From the NCBI GenBank assembly GCA_002720865.1, contig PBIO01000011.1, positions 374,009 to 438,008 on the forward strand: a DNA stretch of 64,000 nucleotides, in the 5' to 3' direction. A model generated the notes under the pieces. The model did no database searches and was not told the origin of the DNA. It saw only the letters and a list, made by a program, of their open reading frames with translations. Position numbers and translations under genes: made by a program. The stretch is from Halobacteriovorax sp. GTDB taxonomy: Bacteria > Bdellovibrionota > Bacteriovoracia > Bacteriovoracales > Bacteriovoracaceae. Of this stretch, positions 9,712 to 17,937 are shown in pieces. Numbering within the stretch: the stretch's first letter is position 1; every line of letters begins with the position of its first letter.

Positions 9712-11037
9712 ATGAGCTATAGCTCTTATTCAATTCTCTTAAAAAAGCGTGATGGTGGCATCTTAGAAAAAGATGAAATCAAATGGTTTATCGACGGATT
9801 TACAGCGGGATCTGTAGCTGACTATCAAATGGCTGCTTTTCTCATGGCCGTATGTACAAGAGGAATGAATGAAGACGAAACAGCAGCCCTTACGGACGCC
9901 ATGCTCTACTCAGGAGATGTCTTAACTTTTGAAGAAACGGCAGTGGTAGATAAGCATTCAACAGGCGGCGTAGGAGATAAAACTTCTTTTATCTTAGCCC
10001 CTTTAGCAGCAGCCTGCGGAATTACGGTTCCTATGATAGCGGGACGTGGGCTAGGTCATACTGGCGGAACTGTTGATAAAGCTGAATCCATAAAAGGCTT
10101 CAATACAGAAATTACTCTAAAAGAATTTGAAAACTTATTAAAAACGAAAAAGCTTGCCATGATCGGGCAAACACCAGAAATAGCTCCGGCCGATAAAAAG
10201 ATTTATGCCTTACGAGATGTAACCGCTACGATTGAGTCTGTTCCTTTGATTACAGGCTCTATTATGAGTAAAAAGCTAGCCGAAGGGGCCCGTGGAATTG
10301 TCATGGACATAAAAGTTGGAAACGGGGCTTTTATGAAAAACTTAGAGGAAGCAAGAGTTCTTGCAAACTCTCTTATGAATACAGCTGAGCGCTTCGATCG
10401 CCATATGGTTTGTATGCTAACCAATATGAACGAACCACTAGGAAATACTATAGGTAATTCACTAGAGATAATTGAATGTATTGATGTTTTAAAGGGCTGC
10501 GGACCAAAAGATTTAACAGAGCTCTCTCTCGAGCTTGCAGGAAGCATGGTCCATATTGGTGGTAAAGCGAAGACTCATGAAGAAGGTGTCGCTATGGTTA
10601 CTGAAGCCATGAATAATGGCAGTGGCTTAAAAGTATTTAAAGAAATGCTTGAAAATCAGGGCGGTCTTAGTGATGTTGTCGAAGACTACTCTCTGCTTCC
10701 GCAAGCAAAGTGCACAACTGAAGTACCATCTCCTTGTGACGGGTTTGTTAAAGAAATGGCCACAAGAAATATTGGACTTCATTGCGTAGACTTAGGCGGC
10801 GGACGTCATGTCGCGGAAGATAAGATTGATTTTGGGGTTGGCTTTACCATTCATAAAAAAGTTGGTGATAAAGTAAACAAGGGTGAGAGCCTTCTGACAA
10901 TTCATCACAATGACGACCAAACTGAAATTGTAGAAAGACTAATAAAAGAATTTACAACTGTGGACTACAGCTTCTCAGAAACTGAAGTTAAAGCTGATCC
11001 ACTCATCTATGAGAAAGATATTCGCTGGAGTAAATAA
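9712..11037 (+). CDS. deoA: Thymidine/pyrimidine-nucleoside phosphorylase
   Basis: It cleaves thymidine (and possibly uridine) with phosphate to free base plus (deoxy)ribose-1-phosphate. The 441-residue protein has the family phosphate-binding signature KHSTGGVGDKTS (about residues 83-94), followed by GRGLGHTGGTVDK and the RDVTATIES region. The C-terminal alpha/beta domain of this family is present. I start at the ATG 9712 (MSYSSYS), matching the short N-terminus usual for the family, rather than the in-frame TTG at 9676. An AGGAGG at 9685 is too far away (21 bases) to serve this ATG; GGGGA at 9704 is very close. Pdp versus DeoA specificity cannot be settled by eye. Two bases separate it from the purine phosphorylase. 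Confidence 0.9.
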   Translation: MSYSSYSILLKKRDGGILEKDEIKWFIDGFTAGSVADYQMAAFLMAVCTRGMNEDETAALTDAMLYSGDVLTFEETAVVDKHSTGGVGDKTSFILAPLAAACGITVPMIAGRGLGHTGGTVDKAESIKGFNTEITLKEFENLLKTKKLAMIGQTPEIAPADKKIYALRDVTATIESVPLITGSIMSKKLAEGARGIVMDIKVGNGAFMKNLEEARVLANSLMNTAERFDRHMVCMLTNMNEPLGNTIGNSLEIIECIDVLKGCGPKDLTELSLELAGSMVHIGGKAKTHEEGVAMVTEAMNNGSGLKVFKEMLENQGGLSDVVEDYSLLPQAKCTTEVPSPCDGFVKEMATRNIGLHCVDLGGGRHVAEDKIDFGVGFTIHKKVGDKVNKGESLLTIHHNDDQTEIVERLIKEFTTVDYSFSETEVKADPLIYEKDIRWSK

Positions 11038-11039
11038 TC

Positions 11040-11852
11040 ATGTATGAAAAACTAGGTGCGGCAGCTAAGCATATTGGAACTTATAAAGAAGCCCCTCCAA
11101 GAGTTGGAATTATTCTTGGCTCTGGACTTGGAGCTTTTGTTGATAGTGTTGAAGAACAAATTCACGTTCCCTATTCGGATATACCTCATTTTAGAGACTG
11201 CACGGTGGAAGGCCATCAAGGACGCTTAATCTTAGGAAAAGTTTCTGGTGTAGATGTGGCTATTCTTCAGGGACGACTTCACGCCTATGAAGGACTCCCA
11301 ATGGAAGAGGTTGTTTTTCCAACAAGAGTATTAGCAACCCTTGGGGTAGAAAAACTCGTTCTTACAAATGCGGCAGGTGGAATCAATCAGGACTTTGTTC
11401 CTGGAGATATTGTAATCATCGAAGATCATATCAATATGATGGCAGCGAACCCATTAATCGGTCCAAATATAAACGAACTTGGTCCGCGCTTTCCAGACAT
11501 GACTCAAGCTTATAACCCGGACCTAAGAGAGGCGATAAAGGCTGCAGCTAGCGAAATAAACTATAATATAAAAAGTGGCGTTTACGCTGGAGTTCTCGGT
11601 CCGACATATGAAACTCCGGCTGAAGTTAAGATGCTTGGAATTTGCGGTGCCGATATGGTGGGAATGAGTACGGTTCCAGAGAGTATTGCCGCCAATCATC
11701 TTGGAATTCAAGTTGTAGGTCTTTCTTGTATTACAAATATGGCCGCTGGTATTTCAAAAGGAAAACTTGATCACTCTGAAGTTAAAGAGCAGGCCTTAAA
11801 AGTTATGAAAACTTTTAGTGACTTATTAATCGCTTCAATTGGAAAATTTTAA
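11040..11852 (+). CDS. punA: Purine nucleoside phosphorylase (trimeric, inosine/guanosine type)
   Basis: It phosphorolyses purine nucleosides to base and ribose-1-phosphate. The 270 residues fit the trimeric PNP/MTAP superfamily: an N-terminal phosphate loop GIILGSGLGAF, the VEGHQGRL loop, TNAAGGIN, and the base-binding segment GPTYETPAEVKML followed by GADMVGMSTVPE. This is the inosine/guanosine-preferring class rather than hexameric DeoD. It follows deoA by two bases, and its stop overlaps the cytidine deaminase start as TAATG, so the three genes are surely co-transcribed and translationally coupled. Confidence 0.92.
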   Translation: MYEKLGAAAKHIGTYKEAPPRVGIILGSGLGAFVDSVEEQIHVPYSDIPHFRDCTVEGHQGRLILGKVSGVDVAILQGRLHAYEGLPMEEVVFPTRVLATLGVEKLVLTNAAGGINQDFVPGDIVIIEDHINMMAANPLIGPNINELGPRFPDMTQAYNPDLREAIKAAASEINYNIKSGVYAGVLGPTYETPAEVKMLGICGADMVGMSTVPESIAANHLGIQVVGLSCITNMAAGISKGKLDHSEVKEQALKVMKTFSDLLIASIGKF

Positions 11853-12244
11853 TGAGTAGTGAATTAAGAGAAGCGGCTTTAAACGCGACCAAAAACTGTC
11901 ATGCTCCCTATTCAAACGCCTTTATTGGTGCAGCTATTCAAACGACAGATGGAGAGATAATCTCCGGCTGTAATGTTGAAAATGCTTCTTACCCAGGCTG
12001 TATCTGTGCTGAGCAAGTGGCCATAGTTAAGGCCATTTCTGAAGGAAAACGAAACTGGTCAAGTATCTATGTTTACTCCAAAGCTGGCTGGCCCCCTTGC
12101 GGAGTTTGCCGGCAAGTTATGTCTGAGTTTGCTCCTAAAAGCTTAAAGATTATAATTGGAGATGATAAAGGAAATGAAAAAGAGCTAACTTTAGGAGAGC
12201 TTTTACCTCATTCCTTTACACCAGAAGAATATAGTAAGAATTAG
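11852..12244 (+). CDS. cdd: Cytidine deaminase (tetrameric type)
   Basis: It deaminates cytidine and deoxycytidine to uridine and deoxyuridine, feeding the phosphorylase encoded upstream. The 130 residues have the compact tetrameric form. Zinc ligands and the proton-shuttling glutamate are visible in CICAEQVA and in PPCGVCRQ; the substrate-binding GCNVENASYPG precedes them. It overlaps the purine phosphorylase stop by one base. It closes the nucleoside salvage operon. Confidence 0.93.
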   Translation: MSSELREAALNATKNCHAPYSNAFIGAAIQTTDGEIISGCNVENASYPGCICAEQVAIVKAISEGKRNWSSIYVYSKAGWPPCGVCRQVMSEFAPKSLKIIIGDDKGNEKELTLGELLPHSFTPEEYSKN

Positions 12245-12267
12245 TTGAATTTAGTTATTCCTAATTG

Positions 12268-12281
12268 CGGGTGAATACCCG
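12268..12281 (+). other. Short hairpin after the nucleoside operon
   Basis: CGGGT-GAAT-ACCCG is a perfect 5-bp stem with a 4-base loop, 23 bases after the cdd stop, and a GC-rich CCGCGTGCGG follows it. No U-run follows, so Rho-independent termination is doubtful; it lies 27 bases before the exonuclease start. Confidence 0.3.
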
Positions 12282-12307
12282 AACCGCGTGCGGCCAAGGA
12301 AAAAAAG

Positions 12308-13657
12308 ATGAGTAAAGAAGCTCCCCTAGTAGTAGATGTCCCAGAAGAAATTAAGAAAATGAGTTTTTGTGTTTTCGACCTAGAAACAACCGGTGGGAAT
12401 CATAAAAACGATAAGATCATTGAAATTGGAATGGTTAAAATAGAGAATCTGGAAATTATAAAAGAAGCAGACTATCTCATTCAACCGGAAATTCAAATCC
12501 CAGACTTTATTCAAAAGCTAACTTCTATAACACCAGAAGATGTAGAAGATGCCCCTAAAATTGAAGAAGTTATCGATGAGATACTTGAGTTTATGGGTGA
12601 TAGCATTTTAGTTGCTCACAATACCAGCTTCGATGTTCCATTTTTTAACTCTGTTCTAAGAAGACTCGGAAAACCAGAGTTAGAAAACAGAAGTCTATGT
12701 ACAAACCTAATGACTAAATACCTTATACCAAATTTAATGAATTCAAATTTAAATTATATGAGCAAGATTTTTGAAATTAGTCATAGAAAAGCTCACAGAG
12801 CACTTGATGATGCTTCAGCGACGGCTGAGTTATTGCTAAATTATTTAAAGATTTTTATAGATAAAAAAATTCAAAAAATTAACCACCTTTATTATCCAAG
12901 AAATAGGTATGAGCTAGATAGAATTCATTTCAAACGTGATGAGGATAATGAAACCATAAAAAAGAAGCTCACAACAATGCGAACTCCAGGGCTTATTACT
13001 TTTAAAGGTGAAAACGGTGTGATCCTCTTTGCTCTTCCTCTTAGGAATAGTACTAAAGAAAAAGAATATATTGCGACACAAATAGATTCAATTGATTGGG
13101 AAATGATAACGATTAGACTTTACGGTCCTTTTTTAGAAAGTCTCGTTCACTTCTCAAATTTGTTTAATAAATTGGAATCCAATATAAGAACAGAAGTTCT
13201 TAAGTTTTTATGGGAAGAACATCTTCCAAGCTTGAAAATGCCACTGAAAGCGACTGATGAGGATGGTCCAACTGAGCCTATCCTTGAAAGAAAATTTGGA
13301 GATTTTGTTATAACTAATCATCTTGTTCCAGAACAAATGATTATTTTTCCTATTTCATCTTTGCATCAAAAGTCATGTCTTATTTTTAGATATCCTTCTC
13401 ATAAGAAAAAACTATTGCAGTACATAAACTCTAAATCTAGCCGGATGAGTAACAACAAACTGAAAAAGATTCATATTCATCCAGGTCTTAAAACTTTTAT
13501 TGATACTTACTTGAAAAATTCTAAGGAAAATAAATCTGACCTCTTTATCTTCAATAAATCCATCCCTCAAAAAAACACTGATGAATTTATTAAATCTTTG
13601 GAAGACTTTTTATCTAATAATCCCAATACCTATAATTACCCCAAAGAGTATATTTAG
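12308..13657 (+). CDS. DEDDh (DnaQ/PolC epsilon-like) 3'-5' exonuclease with extra C-terminal region
   Basis: The N-terminal domain (about residues 18-190) is a DEDDh exonuclease: motif I FDLETTGG, motif II AHNTSFDVPF, and motif III HRALDDASATAELL. These supply the acidic metal ligands and catalytic His that remove nucleotides from 3' ends. The remaining 250 residues are rich in Lys/Asn and match no domain I recognise. The closest functional parallels are stand-alone epsilon-like proofreading or RNase T-like enzymes, but the long tail makes substrate unclear. The last 48 bases overlap crcB on the opposite strand. A weak AAGGAAAAAAAG ribosome site precedes the ATG. Confidence 0.8.
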   Translation: MSKEAPLVVDVPEEIKKMSFCVFDLETTGGNHKNDKIIEIGMVKIENLEIIKEADYLIQPEIQIPDFIQKLTSITPEDVEDAPKIEEVIDEILEFMGDSILVAHNTSFDVPFFNSVLRRLGKPELENRSLCTNLMTKYLIPNLMNSNLNYMSKIFEISHRKAHRALDDASATAELLLNYLKIFIDKKIQKINHLYYPRNRYELDRIHFKRDEDNETIKKKLTTMRTPGLITFKGENGVILFALPLRNSTKEKEYIATQIDSIDWEMITIRLYGPFLESLVHFSNLFNKLESNIRTEVLKFLWEEHLPSLKMPLKATDEDGPTEPILERKFGDFVITNHLVPEQMIIFPISSLHQKSCLIFRYPSHKKKLLQYINSKSSRMSNNKLKKIHIHPGLKTFIDTYLKNSKENKSDLFIFNKSIPQKNTDEFIKSLEDFLSNNPNTYNYPKEYI

Positions 13658-13966
13658 GCATAACACAAGCAAGGCTTCAGAGGTTTGGCCGGCTTTAATT
13701 AGACTTACTATTTCAAACGTAAAAGTAGAAAAAGTCGTCAAACTTCCGAGCAGCCCAACCTTAAAGATAAGATTTAATTCACTTTCATTTGGCTGAAACC
13801 GAGAAACTAAAAAAAACAAAAGACAACCAATGAGATTGACGGCTAGCGTACCTGTCCAGATTTTACCCGAGAATTTGTTGATTAGAAGACTTAAAACCCA
13901 CCTAAGATTTGCTCCTATCCCTCCTGCCAAAAAAATATAAGTCGCTAACTTGAGACTAATGGCCAT
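13610..13966 (-). CDS. crcB: Fluoride channel FluC/CrcB
   Basis: A 118-residue membrane protein with four hydrophobic helices, the size of a FluC subunit, which works as a dual-topology dimer exporting fluoride. Family motifs are present: GGIGANLRW near the N-terminus, GTLAVNLIGCLL in helix 2, and the helix-3 break GSLTTFSTFTFE that carries the fluoride-contacting phenylalanines. It is last in the ftsE-to-crcB operon, 8 bases after the histidine-kinase-like gene, leaving no room for a crcB-type fluoride riboswitch. Its 3' end overlaps the exonuclease coding region tail to tail by 48 bases. Confidence 0.9.
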   Translation of the reverse strand: MAISLKLATYIFLAGGIGANLRWVLSLLINKFSGKIWTGTLAVNLIGCLLFFLVSRFQPNESELNLIFKVGLLGSLTTFSTFTFEIVSLIKAGQTSEALLVLCLNILFGVIIGIGIIR

Positions 13967-13974
13967 TTATTTTC

Positions 13975-15723
13975 CTAAGTTAAAGTCCATTCACTTAAAA
14001 TAATTCTTCTCTGTTCAACTTGTAAGCTCATACCCAATAGATCTAAAAGATGCTGAATAAGCTTGGATTCTTCAATCGATTTATAAAAATTAAAGTCTTT
14101 TTCCATTTCAATAATTATTTTAGTAGCGCCTTCGCTAAGGGTTCCGACAAGGACATTATCTTCATCGTGGCTTACGAGTTTATGATGGCTAAAACTAGTC
14201 AATATTTCATTTAAAATTAAATAAAACATCATAGAAAGGATTGAGTCATTGAATTCTCTTTTGAAAGTTCCAGATTTTTTTTGAAAATCAAAGTCAAACC
14301 TTGCATTGGATTCAATTGTTCTAAATCGAATAAGCTCTAATGATTTTGAAAAAACTTCTTCTATATCATGTGACTCTCCCCTTTTGGGGTGTGCTCTTGA
14401 GAAGCCAAGAAAGATTTCAATTAAGTCTTTGCATCTTTTTCCACTTTGCCTCATCTCAACTAGTGCTTGCGAGACTTCGGGGTCTTCTAGCCATTCATCT
14501 TCAAGCTCTAAAACAGCGATTGTCGCGAGAATCCCTGCCAGAGGGTTGTTTAACTCATGGGCAATACTCGATGAGACAATTCCCAACTCTTCAGAAGAGT
14601 CTTCTTTTTTACTACCTGTTTGGTTATCAAGGGACGAGTTTTCCGAAATTAACATCAAAAGAGATTCTTTTCTTTCGCTCCTACTTATTTCAATCCTATT
14701 CAATTCAAAAACTTTATTATCAACTTCTACTTTCTCTAAATTTTCTTTTCGAGAAAGAACAGCAGGAGATAAGTTTAGCTTTGAAAAAGAAGGATTGTGT
14801 AAAATGAGCTCCCCTTGCTCAGTAACAAGTGCGCAGGGAAATGGAAATTTGGAAAAAGCCTCTTCCCAAATGGCATCCTCTTCATCTTCTGATACTGGAT
14901 GAAGTTTTGAGTACCCTACAGAGGCAAGGCAATGCAAAAAGTAAGTATAGAGGGGAGCAATAGCAGAAATACTTTTAGGGAAGCGGTACAAGGCCAATGA
15001 AAGACTTTCTCCATTTATCAGAGGAAGAATCATTCCTCCTCCCTTATCTTCATCTAGAAGCTCATCTAGGCTGTCATAAATTTGTACGGATTTTACAATT
15101 TTAGATTTATTAACACTTTTTTTAAGTAACCTTTCTAGGTCAAGCTGATCATTTATTACAAAATAGTCACTATAAAAACTTAATAATTCCTCTATTATAT
15201 CAATCGCAGTTTTGCCACTGCTAACAAATTCCTTTTCTCCGCGATTTATACTTCCACTTAAGCCTTCCAAATACTTTACGGACTCTTTACCTAAGATTTG
15301 AGCATTTTTTACTGCATTTTTAATCAATTGCTGTTTTTTATAATGACAAAAATGTAAGTTAATTGTTTCCAACAAAGAAGGAACTTGATTTTGGGTGGCG
15401 CTATCTAGAACAAGCAGATTATCCACATCTAAATAATCCTCTTCTCTGACTTCATCAACGAGTAGGATAAACCAAGAGTCCTTCCATTTTACGATTTTCT
15501 TTTCTAACAATTGGTATTCATCCATTGTTAAGATAAAAACTTTTCCAGGACTCGGCGTTTCTTTTTCTTTAACTGCAGACTTTAAGTTAACAATATTGAA
15601 GGGGTAAGGAAGCCTTTCAATCAACTTTAAAAGACTACTTTTTTCTTTCGTGTTAAAGACTTCGGCCAATCTCAGTTCAAGAAGGTCTGGTGCTTGAGTA
15701 AGAGGTAGGGCCTGTTCTCTCAT
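13975..15723 (-). CDS. Histidine kinase-like protein with degenerate ATPase domain
   Basis: The 582-residue cytosolic protein has no signal peptide or membrane segment. Around residues 385-460 it carries a convincing dimerisation/phosphoacceptor helix pair with the H-box IAHELNNPLAGIL. The region before it (about 290-350) looks PAS-like. The C-terminal 120 residues sit where the catalytic ATPase should be: an N-box-like LILNEILTSF is present, but the DxGxG and GxGL nucleotide-lid motifs are not. It may accept phosphate from another kinase or act as a scaffold. It lies directly after the M23 lipoprotein gene with no gap and 8 bases before crcB. The signal sensed is unknown. Confidence 0.7.
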   Translation of the reverse strand: MREQALPLTQAPDLLELRLAEVFNTKEKSSLLKLIERLPYPFNIVNLKSAVKEKETPSPGKVFILTMDEYQLLEKKIVKWKDSWFILLVDEVREEDYLDVDNLLVLDSATQNQVPSLLETINLHFCHYKKQQLIKNAVKNAQILGKESVKYLEGLSGSINRGEKEFVSSGKTAIDIIEELLSFYSDYFVINDQLDLERLLKKSVNKSKIVKSVQIYDSLDELLDEDKGGGMILPLINGESLSLALYRFPKSISAIAPLYTYFLHCLASVGYSKLHPVSEDEEDAIWEEAFSKFPFPCALVTEQGELILHNPSFSKLNLSPAVLSRKENLEKVEVDNKVFELNRIEISRSERKESLLMLISENSSLDNQTGSKKEDSSEELGIVSSSIAHELNNPLAGILATIAVLELEDEWLEDPEVSQALVEMRQSGKRCKDLIEIFLGFSRAHPKRGESHDIEEVFSKSLELIRFRTIESNARFDFDFQKKSGTFKREFNDSILSMMFYLILNEILTSFSHHKLVSHDEDNVLVGTLSEGATKIIIEMEKDFNFYKSIEESKLIQHLLDLLGMSLQVEQRRIILSEWTLT

Positions 15724-16608
15724 CTACTCTCCCAACCAACGAGTTGCTTCAACAAGAGAATCTCCTTCTATCCAATTCCCATAAACCTTAACCCCCCAGT
15801 GCAAATGTGGACCTGTAACCCTACCAGTTGCTCCGGCCCAGCCGATTAATGCTCCTTTGGGTACATAGTCACCTTCCACAACATTTAGCTTACTAAGATG
15901 TCCGTAAACGGTGAAAATACTTAGTCCATGGTCAAGAGTTACAGTATTCCCGGTATAGTAGAGGTCTCTTCCAACCACAACTTTTCCAGAATTGGCAGAA
16001 TAAATAGGAGTTCCTACCGCTGCACGATAATCTGTTCCCAAGTGCTGAGACTGCTTTTTATTATTATACAAACGCTTGGAGCCATAGATACTTGTTACAA
16101 AAGAATCAAGGGGCTTTTTAAAAGATTTAACGAATAGTGGGTAACGCGGAGAAGAGCGGTAGTTTTTATTTAAAAACTTCTGCTCTTTTCTAATTCGAAT
16201 TAAAGCTTTCTTTGGCGGAAATATTTTCTTCTTAGCCACCTTTAATTTCTCAGAAGGAAACTCTTTATCTTTTACTTCAATATGGGCCACCACATGCTCT
16301 TTTTTTCCAACTTTGAAAATGCAGTGGTAACCTTTTAGTTTTGAAAAATAAGTTTCCGCGACAAAAGCCTCTAGCCCGTCTTTTCCCCTATAGAAAGGAA
16401 TGCTTTTCCCTTTACATAAGAGCTCTCCATTTTTTCCCTCACGTAGGTCAGAAAAACTAATAAAGATAAGCTCTCCAGGTCTAACAATATAGTTTTTAGG
16501 GCTTACAGGTTTAGTGACCTGCTTCTCTAAGACCGGAGCCTTGATCTCTATCACTTTCTCAGAGGCACACCCGCTTATAAGTAAAAAAGTAAGAATCAGA
16601 TATCTCAT
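15724..16608 (-). CDS. M23 (LytM) peptidase lipoprotein
   Basis: A 294-residue lipoprotein with lipobox LISGC (Cys14). The C-terminal half is an M23 metallopeptidase with all zinc and catalytic residues visible: HLGTDYR (first zinc His and Asp), GHLS, and GPHLHWGV. It is therefore predicted to be an active endopeptidase cutting peptidoglycan cross-links in the periplasm. The N-terminal region (about 30-130) is beta-rich and resembles the bacterial Ig-like module that precedes M23 domains in similar enzymes. It follows xseA by two bases and abuts the histidine-kinase-like gene. In this operon it complements the inactive EnvC-type LytM protein. Confidence 0.9.
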   Translation of the reverse strand: MRYLILTFLLISGCASEKVIEIKAPVLEKQVTKPVSPKNYIVRPGELIFISFSDLREGKNGELLCKGKSIPFYRGKDGLEAFVAETYFSKLKGYHCIFKVGKKEHVVAHIEVKDKEFPSEKLKVAKKKIFPPKKALIRIRKEQKFLNKNYRSSPRYPLFVKSFKKPLDSFVTSIYGSKRLYNNKKQSQHLGTDYRAAVGTPIYSANSGKVVVGRDLYYTGNTVTLDHGLSIFTVYGHLSKLNVVEGDYVPKGALIGWAGATGRVTGPHLHWGVKVYGNWIEGDSLVEATRWLGE

Positions 16609-16610
16609 AA

Positions 16611-17906
16611 TTATTCCTTAGCCACTAAAGCTTTTGCTTTTCCATCTGAAAATGTAATAGCAACACTTTTTCCATTCTTTAATTCATTATACTGTTTTTT
16701 ATTTCCAACAAGTTTCCCGTCTTCATCTTGAATATAGGTATAACCTCTATCTAAAACATTCTGAGGTCCAAGGGCCGTCATCATTTGCCCAAGTCCCTCT
16801 AATTTTGTTCCAGTATTTCGCAATTTCGTCTCTATTGAGTACTTCATTCGACTTGAAAGTTCATCTAAACTCATCAACGCTTCATGAAATCCAGTTAATT
16901 CTTCTAATCTCCCCCTAATATCAAGATCAAGCAGAGACTTTTGCAGATCATTGAAAAGACTCCATACGAGATCAACAAGAGTATGTGGGTTAGAAGCCTC
17001 AAGAACTTCCTTTTTTCTACCTAATTTTAGTTCAATAGTTCCCACCAATGATTTTTTGCAATGGTTTAACTTTTGCAAAATTCTGGTCTGAGAGTCGGTC
17101 AATGTTTCTGCTGCGGCCGAAGGTGTCTCACATCTTAAGTCTGCAACAAAATCTGAGATCGAAAAATCAACTTGGTGACCAACAGCGCTTATAACGGGAA
17201 TTGGGCAATTATAAATTTCCCATGCAAGAGCCTCGTCATTGAAGGCCCATAGGTCCTCGAGGCTACCACCACCTCTCGTTAAAACGATAACGTCGTACTT
17301 CATTTCTTCAGGGGCATCCATACTAGTCTTAATCGCGGCCATAAGGGCATTTCTAAGAGAGGCTGGAGCAGCATCCCCTTGAACGACAGCAGGAATAAGA
17401 ACAATATCCATCTGAATACTTCTTCTTTTATAAATATTTAAAAAGTCTTGAAGAGCAGCGGCCCCCTCTGCCGTAATGACTGCAACTCTTCTTGGAAAAC
17501 TTGGAATTTTCTTTTTTGTATCTAAATCAAATAATCCCTCGGCGGCCAATCTCTTTTTTAATTTTTCAAACTCAACTTTTAAGTCACCAACCCCAGCGAA
17601 TTGGATTTGCTTCACAATTAGCTGAAAAGTTCCCCTCTTTCCATAGACTCCAATAGAGCCAGTACATATCACCTTGTCTCCATCTTTTAATTCCCTTAAA
17701 AGTGGATTTCGAAATGCATCCCCTTTGAAGACAGCTGCTGAAATTGAAGACTGACCGTCAGACAAGGTTAGGTACCAGTGTCCTCCCGAGCTGCAGCTCA
17801 AGTTGGAAATTTCTCCTACCACCATCATATTTCTGAAGTTTGATTCTAGTGACTGTTTAATGGAGGTAACGACATCTGTTACAGAAAGGGATTCTTGCCT
17901 TGTCAT
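16611..17906 (-). CDS. xseA: Exodeoxyribonuclease VII large subunit
   Basis: The large subunit of ExoVII degrades single-stranded DNA from both ends. The 431 residues show the N-terminal OB-fold (about 8-105, including GGHWYLTLSD), then the catalytic ExoVII_large domain with ITAEGAAALQDF, LTRGGGSLEDLWAFNDE and the GHQVDFSISDFVADLRCETPSAAAE block, and a coiled-coil C-terminal half. I start at the ATG 17906 (MTRQESL); an in-frame TTG two codons upstream is the alternative, and neither has a clear ribosome site. The small subunit xseB is not next to it. Confidence 0.93.
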   Translation of the reverse strand: MTRQESLSVTDVVTSIKQSLESNFRNMMVVGEISNLSCSSGGHWYLTLSDGQSSISAAVFKGDAFRNPLLRELKDGDKVICTGSIGVYGKRGTFQLIVKQIQFAGVGDLKVEFEKLKKRLAAEGLFDLDTKKKIPSFPRRVAVITAEGAAALQDFLNIYKRRSIQMDIVLIPAVVQGDAAPASLRNALMAAIKTSMDAPEEMKYDVIVLTRGGGSLEDLWAFNDEALAWEIYNCPIPVISAVGHQVDFSISDFVADLRCETPSAAAETLTDSQTRILQKLNHCKKSLVGTIELKLGRKKEVLEASNPHTLVDLVWSLFNDLQKSLLDLDIRGRLEELTGFHEALMSLDELSSRMKYSIETKLRNTGTKLEGLGQMMTALGPQNVLDRGYTYIQDEDGKLVGNKKQYNELKNGKSVAITFSDGKAKALVAKE

Positions 17907-17937
17907 GGGCAATATTTTAGCAAGAGCTTGAACTTAT

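Noticed and set aside
9671-9715. Fourteen-codon leader peptide whose TGA overlaps the deoA ATG
   Set aside because: The predicted -10 at 9664-9669 would start transcription at or after 9676, leaving its ATG outside the mRNA; no ribosome site precedes it.
12268-12281. Rho-independent terminator after cdd
   Set aside because: The stem is only 5 bp and no U-run follows, so it is listed only as a hairpin.
13967-13974. Fluoride riboswitch before crcB
   Set aside because: Only 8 bases separate crcB from the upstream coding sequence, too short for the aptamer.
14306-14902. Long plus-strand open frames opposite the histidine-kinase-like gene
   Set aside because: They lie wholly inside a well-supported gene in antisense, have no family resemblance, and occur in two overlapping frames.
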